Below are positions 60,528-64,000 of a stretch of 64,000 bases of DNA, in pieces. Position 1 is the stretch's first letter; every line of letters begins with the position of its first letter. Position numbers and translations under genes: made by a program. Origin of the DNA: Pyrobaculum sp. WP30 (lineage in GTDB: Archaea > Thermoproteota > Thermoprotei > Thermoproteales > Thermoproteaceae); NCBI GenBank assembly GCA_001189275.1, contig CP012158.1:1727704-1791703 (forward strand). Direction: 5' to 3'. The notes beneath the pieces are model-generated. The model worked only from the letters and a program-made list of their open reading frames with translations. It was not told the DNA's origin and searched no databases.

Positions 60528-61390
60528 CCCTCCCCCTTCCTAACCAGGTTCTGGAGGAAGGCCAGCACCTCCATGGGCAACACGATTTTGGCAGAGGGCG
60601 AGGCGGCCATGGCCTTAAGCGCCTCGAGGTACTGGAGCAGTATGGCGTTCTGCCCCAGCTTCGAGGCGGCCTCGTTCAGAAGCTCCAACGCCCTCGCCTG
60701 GCCTTCGGCGCGGAGGATGGCCGCCTGCCGCTCCCCCTCCGCCTGCAGAATCGCCGACTGCTTCTGCCCCTCGGCCTTGAGGATAGCCGCCTGCCTCTCG
60801 CCGTCGGCCTGCGCAATCATGGCGCGCCTCTCCCTCTCGGCGGCTATCTGCTTCACCATGGCCGACTGAACCGTGGAGGGCGGCGTGATCTCTCTGATCT
60901 CGACGGCGGTCACCTTGACGCCCCACCGAGCCGTCACCTCGTCAAGCTTCGCCCTAAGCACCGAGTTGATGTACTCACGCTTAGCCAACACCTCGTCCAG
61001 CTCTATGTCCCCCACCACAGCCCTCAAAGTCGTCGTGGCTATGCCCACCGCCGCCTGCTTAAAGTTCTGAACCTGCGTAATCACCTTCTCCGGATCCGTC
61101 ACCTTCAGATAGATAAGGAGGTCAATATCCACAGGCGCGTTATCCTTCGTGATGCAGGTCTGCTTAGAAACATCAATAACCTGCTCCCTAAGATCCACAG
61201 GAAACGCCTGATCAATCACCGGAATAAGAAACACCAGCCCCGGCCCCCTAATCCCCACAAGACGCCCCAGCCGAAACACCACAAGCCGCATAAACTCCGG
61301 CACCACCCGAATCGAACTAACCAACACACCCACAATAACAACCACAAGAAACACCACAACAGCCGCCACCCACTCCAACTGCAGAAACAT
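60524..61390 (-). CDS. Stomatin/prohibitin-like SPFH protein
   Basis: A 288-residue SPFH-domain protein. One N-terminal membrane helix (residues 8-28) is followed by the typical RPLVGIRGPGLVFLIPV-like loop (here GRLVGIRGPGLVFLIPVID), VSKQTCITKDNAPVDIDLLI and RAVVGDIELDEVLAKREYIN. The C-terminal half is an alanine/glutamate-rich helix with repeated QAEGERQAAILRAEGQ units. Such proteins form membrane scaffolds and often pair with NfeD and with membrane proteases; an NfeD-like gene lies at the window end. Confidence 0.9.
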   Translation of the reverse strand: MFLQLEWVAAVVVFLVVVIVGVLVSSIRVVPEFMRLVVFRLGRLVGIRGPGLVFLIPVIDQAFPVDLREQVIDVSKQTCITKDNAPVDIDLLIYLKVTDPEKVITQVQNFKQAAVGIATTTLRAVVGDIELDEVLAKREYINSVLRAKLDEVTARWGVKVTAVEIREITPPSTVQSAMVKQIAAERERRAMIAQADGERQAAILKAEGQKQSAILQAEGERQAAILRAEGQARALELLNEAASKLGQNAILLQYLEALKAMAASPSAKIVLPMEVLAFLQNLVRKGEG

Positions 61391-61554
61391 AACAAACCCA
61401 CCAAAGCCCTACTTAAACATTACGCCGCCACACCCAGCATAGAAACCCGAAAGACGGAGACGCCCAGAGACGCGGCAAGACGCCGGACGAGACCATAGCG
61501 CGTTGCGCCGAAGACATCCCAGCGCCCATTATCAGCTGGCAACCTCTCGGCGCC

Positions 61555-61584
61555 AAAGCTTTATTTAAAGCCCATTTAAAAGAC
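61555..61584 (+). promoter_or_regulatory. Promoter of the second PaREP1-linked ATPase
   Basis: AAAGCTTTATTTAAAG plus CCCATTTAAAAGAC directly before GTG 61585; nearly identical to 51787-51816. Confidence 0.65.
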
Positions 61585-62595
61585 GTGAAGAGGATCAAAA
61601 TTGAAATCGCGCCCGGCGTAGAGACTGAGTTTGTGGATAGAGACCGCGCCCTTGCGCAGATAGCGGAGTGGGCGGAGAGAGGCACCAGATTTCCCATGGT
61701 GATCTTCGGGCCGGAGGGGTGCGGGAAGACTGCCTTTCTCCGGCAGGCGGCTTCTGGGTTGCGGGAGCTTGGGTACGACGTCTTCTACCTCCACCCTCTT
61801 GACAGGGTCTTCGCGGCTGAGGTGGATGATCCCGACGTCAAGTCGCTTTTTGCAGATTTAGTGAGGAAGACTCTGGAGGATGAGAGGTGGGGCCGGCTGG
61901 CGCTGGCGGTGTTTGACCTCACTCGGGAGATTCTAAAGAAGCGGAGGAGGAAGATCGCTGTCATCGCTGACGACGTCTTCCAAGCCATCGGCCTGGACAA
62001 AGCCGCCGCCTACGTAAAAGGACTGCTGAACATGATAGAGCACCCCGTGTATAGGTACGAAAAAATCGTCGTGCTGGTGGCAACTAGCGAAGGTGTGACG
62101 CGGGATGAGTTAGGCCGTCATAGGTGGTCTTTAGCCATGCCTATGTGGAACATGCCGCAGAACGGATTCCGGCAACTCTATGAGAAAATGCCAAGCCCCA
62201 AGCCGCCGTTTGAAGAAGTGTGGCGCTGGACCGGCGGAAACCCCGACATGCTCTCCAAGCTATACACGGCAAAATGGGATAGAAACGCCGTAGTCACATG
62301 GCTAGCCAAGGAGAAGAAGCTAACCCCAGACTTCGTGACGAGATGGAGGAGCTGGCTTGAGAAGATTGTTGATGACCCCCAGGTCCTGTGGAGCCCAGAC
62401 GCCCCCGAGGAGTTGATTAGGCAACTGGTGGAAAGGAACCTCATCCTATACAACATATACGAAAGACAACAGATATTCTGGGTCGACGAGCCGCCGCCGG
62501 AGAGGGATCCCGAACTAGGCATTGGGAGAGACGTGGCGTGGCAGACGCCGATACACAGAGAAGCGGTAAGAAGGGCGTTGGGGGCGCCTTCTTGA
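61585..62595 (+). CDS. P-loop ATPase of a PaREP1 module, copy 2
   Basis: A 336-residue paralogue of the ATPase at 51817 with the same length and GTG start. Walker A GPEGCGKTAFLRQAASG and Walker B IAVIADDVFQAIGLDKAAAY are identical, and the DNA is near-identical over long tracts (for example around 62035-62095). The part from residue 195 to 300 differs much more (RYTAKWDRNAVVTWLAKEKK-like versus copy 1), before the shared ending TPIHREAVRRAL. Variable C-terminal sensing on a constant ATPase core is a reasonable reading. Confidence 0.78.
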   Translation: MKRIKIEIAPGVETEFVDRDRALAQIAEWAERGTRFPMVIFGPEGCGKTAFLRQAASGLRELGYDVFYLHPLDRVFAAEVDDPDVKSLFADLVRKTLEDERWGRLALAVFDLTREILKKRRRKIAVIADDVFQAIGLDKAAAYVKGLLNMIEHPVYRYEKIVVLVATSEGVTRDELGRHRWSLAMPMWNMPQNGFRQLYEKMPSPKPPFEEVWRWTGGNPDMLSKLYTAKWDRNAVVTWLAKEKKLTPDFVTRWRSWLEKIVDDPQVLWSPDAPEELIRQLVERNLILYNIYERQQIFWVDEPPPERDPELGIGRDVAWQTPIHREAVRRALGAPS

Positions 62596-62652
62596 CATCA
62601 GGACCTCGGGGGCGTCTGTGTAAAAGTTTTAAAGAGAGATGTAGCCTTATTC

Positions 62653-63213
62653 GTGGTTGTTGAGTTTGTGGAGCGTCCTCTGCCCAAGCCCTCCGACGAG
62701 GGCTATGTAGAGGCTAGGCTTCTGGAGGCGCTGGGCGAGGCTCGGCTAGCGTTGGAGTATCTTGAGAGGGGTCTTACGAGAAACGCCGCTGGAAAGGCCT
62801 TCCAGGCCTGGAAGGCCCTTCTCGCCGCATTGCTACGGCTCGAGCTGGGGAGACTGAAGACGTTCGTCAAGACTGAAGAGGGAAGGCGTTGGCTCGAATC
62901 GACGGCTGTGTCTAGAGTTCCGACGGGGAGGATGAAGACTCTAGCCCGGCTTCTCGAAGAGGCGGGTCATGGGGGGATGTCGCTCTGGGTGGCAGTCGTC
63001 CTCGACCTCCACGACTACCAGTACCACGGGCTCGACCCAAGCGGCGAGCTCTCTAAATACGCGACCAGAGAGGACGCGGCCGCCGACATAACGTCGGCAT
63101 TAGAGGAACTGACGAGGCGCGCAGAGGTGCTTAAGGGACGCGTCAAGCGGAGCGGCGAGCTGGAGAAGGCCCTTGAGGAACTGAAGCAGGCACTGACGAG
63201 GCGAGCACAGTAG
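62653..63213 (+). CDS. PaREP1-family protein
   Basis: A 186-residue member starting at GTG: VERPLPKPSDEGYVEARLLE, LERGLTRNAAGKAFQAWKAL and LHDYQYHGLDPSGELSKYA. An AAGTTTTAAAG box is about 24 nt upstream. It is 57 nt downstream of ATPase copy 2 in the same direction. The first 40 residues are very close to those of the protein at 51159. Confidence 0.84.
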   Translation: MVVEFVERPLPKPSDEGYVEARLLEALGEARLALEYLERGLTRNAAGKAFQAWKALLAALLRLELGRLKTFVKTEEGRRWLESTAVSRVPTGRMKTLARLLEEAGHGGMSLWVAVVLDLHDYQYHGLDPSGELSKYATREDAAADITSALEELTRRAEVLKGRVKRSGELEKALEELKQALTRRAQ

Positions 63214-63360
63214 ATGCCGGCAACGGACTCCCCACGGTCGTCGAGGCTTAAAAAGCCGCTTTCCAAGCCCTCCGACGCGGCTTGTGTGGAGGCCCGGCTT
63301 GTAGCGGCTTTGAAGAGACCGGCGTTGGAGTTTTTGGAAAGGGGCCTCACCTGCAAAAGT
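63214..63360 (+). pseudogene. Truncated PaREP1 fragment
   Basis: Directly after the previous stop, the frame reads KKPLSKPSDAACVEARLVAA and LEFLERGLTCK, the N-terminal 35 residues of PaREP1, and then loses similarity. The conserved RNAAGKAFQAWK block is absent. Confidence 0.7.
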
Positions 63361-63662
63361 ATGTGTCTGTGGTGGGGATGGTCTCAGTGGGCGTGTGTCG
63401 CGTGGCTGGGCGCCGTCTTTGGCTTTTTTGTGCGCTGGACGCGTCGAGGAGCCGGTGGTGTGATGTGGTGGAGTGGTTTTGGAGGCGCCGGGACGTGGCT
63501 ATGGGGTCTCGGCGAAGGTCTGCGGGGGTCTGTTTTGCTTCTTGTCTTGAAGGGGGCTTTCAGCGCGTTGATGTTGCGGGGTCTAGGGAGGGATGGGGGG
63601 TCTTTGCGGTGTTTGGGTGCGTTGTGTCTGGGAAGTGCGCTGGTGGGGTTTTGGTTGTGGTG
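63361..63662 (+). other. G-rich stretch with no recognisable gene
   Basis: Several frames are open because stop codons are rare in this G/T-rich plus strand, but none shows a family pattern. It may be the eroded rest of the PaREP1 copy. Confidence 0.4.
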
Positions 63663-63998
63663 TTAATTGGGCTGTTGGTGTTTTTTGACTTTTAGGGTGA
63701 GGCCCTCTATGGCGGTGATGGTTACTTTGGCGCCTTGGGGTATCTCTTCGTCGGCTTCGGCGGTCCATTCTTCGCCGGCGGCGTAGACTACGCCGGATTT
63801 GCCGGGGGCTATGGGGGTTTTGGCGACGCCTACTGCGCCTATTAGTTGGGTGGTGTAGTCCTGGGGGCGGCGTCGTAGCACATGTCTGACTTTGTGGCCG
63901 AGGTAGGCGAGGGCTACTGCGGCTGTGGCTAGTATCCCGGCGGCGGCGTATGCGGCGGCTTGTGCCTGGTGGTAGGGCTGGCCTGCGGCGGCCATGTA
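63663..63998 (-). CDS. NfeD-like protein, probably cut by window edge
   Basis: The visible 110 residues hold a membrane helix (AAYAAAGILATAAVALAYLG) and the NfeD C-terminal OB-fold: LIGAVGVAKTPIAPGKSGVV, AAGEEWTAEADEEIPQGAKV and TAIEGLTLKVKK. The frame remains open to the window edge, so further membrane helices are expected upstream. NfeD proteins pair with stomatin-like SPFH proteins, and one is present 2.3 kb away. Confidence 0.8.
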   Translation of the reverse strand, partial: YMAAAGQPYHQAQAAAYAAAGILATAAVALAYLGHKVRHVLRRRPQDYTTQLIGAVGVAKTPIAPGKSGVVYAAGEEWTAEADEEIPQGAKVTITAIEGLTLKVKKHQQPN

Positions 63999-64000
63999 GA

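Noticed and set aside
63282-63695. Open frame after the truncated PaREP1 gene
   Set aside because: Stop-poor G/T-rich strand explains it; no recognisable domain or promoter.

Overview
The window looks like chromosomal DNA of a hyperthermophilic crenarchaeon of the order Thermoproteales, most probably Pyrobaculum. The main reasons are four intact and one truncated PaREP1-family genes and PaREP2-like debris (families named after Pyrobaculum aerophilum), A/T-rich TATA elements about 25 nt upstream of start codons that imply leaderless transcripts, GTG and TTG starts, an archaeal initiator tRNA, TadC/TadA-type archaeal pilus genes, KaiC-like ATPases and a LysW-dependent lysine/ornithine pathway hydrolase. 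No species can be named from sequence inspection alone.

Positions 1-7,100 are core metabolism: a tightly packed lysC-asd-hom operon, an AMP-forming acetyl-CoA synthetase, and an MHS-type transporter fused to four CBS domains. Positions 7,100-10,800 hold a decayed transporter remnant, an archaeal AAA-type ATPase with a perfect operator-like palindrome at its start, a HEPN-MNT pair, and two paralogous candidate regulators. Positions 10,900-17,300 encode a respiratory module: a Tat-exported molybdopterin oxidoreductase, a four-cluster FeS subunit, an NrfD-like membrane subunit, a sulfide:quinone-oxidoreductase-like flavoprotein and a DUF1641 protein. TGTAC motifs in the regulator and oxidoreductase promoters suggest one shared regulon. 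Positions 17,400-22,650 hold acyl-CoA and redox genes (SDR, acyl-CoA dehydrogenase, CoA-transferase, polyferredoxin).

Positions 22,900-34,000 are mostly small single genes: a TusA-like protein, DUF996, initiator tRNA-Met, a YjjX-type NTPase, a methyltransferase, a KaiC-like ATPase with a small partner, lysK, a cupin, an SppA-like protease, a DHH phosphoesterase and a coiled-coil membrane protein. Positions 34,000-41,000 are a decaying accessory zone with PaREP2-like debris, a TnpB-only IS605-type element beside a broken serine-protease gene, and small membrane proteins.

Positions 39,200-51,000 form a surface-structure locus. A type IV pilus assembly operon on the minus strand (pilin, frameshifted second pilin, TadC-like protein, secretion ATPase, second TadC-like protein) is joined by a divergent pilin-like gene and a giant secreted protein interrupted by an in-frame TAG. 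A 0.74-kb cassette carrying the pilin gene, its duplicated promoter and the beginnings of both flanking genes is repeated in inverted orientation about 6.3 kb away. The two pilin genes are identical over long blocks and differ in short patches. This arrangement suits pilin variation by gene conversion or segment inversion, and is the most interesting structure in the window.

Positions 51,100-64,000 contain two copies of a module made of a P-loop ATPase plus PaREP1 (HEPN-like) proteins, which may be an uncharacterised defence or regulatory system. Also present are a DUF1646 transporter, a nucleotidyltransferase pair, a third and decayed pilin, a sulfite-oxidase-like molybdoprotein, a frameshifted DUF996 gene, a creatininase-family amidohydrolase, a cytosolic HtrA-like protease with a membrane-protein neighbour, a stomatin-like SPFH protein and part of an NfeD-like protein. 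Several genes are broken at or near runs of G, either by sequencing error or by real slippage.
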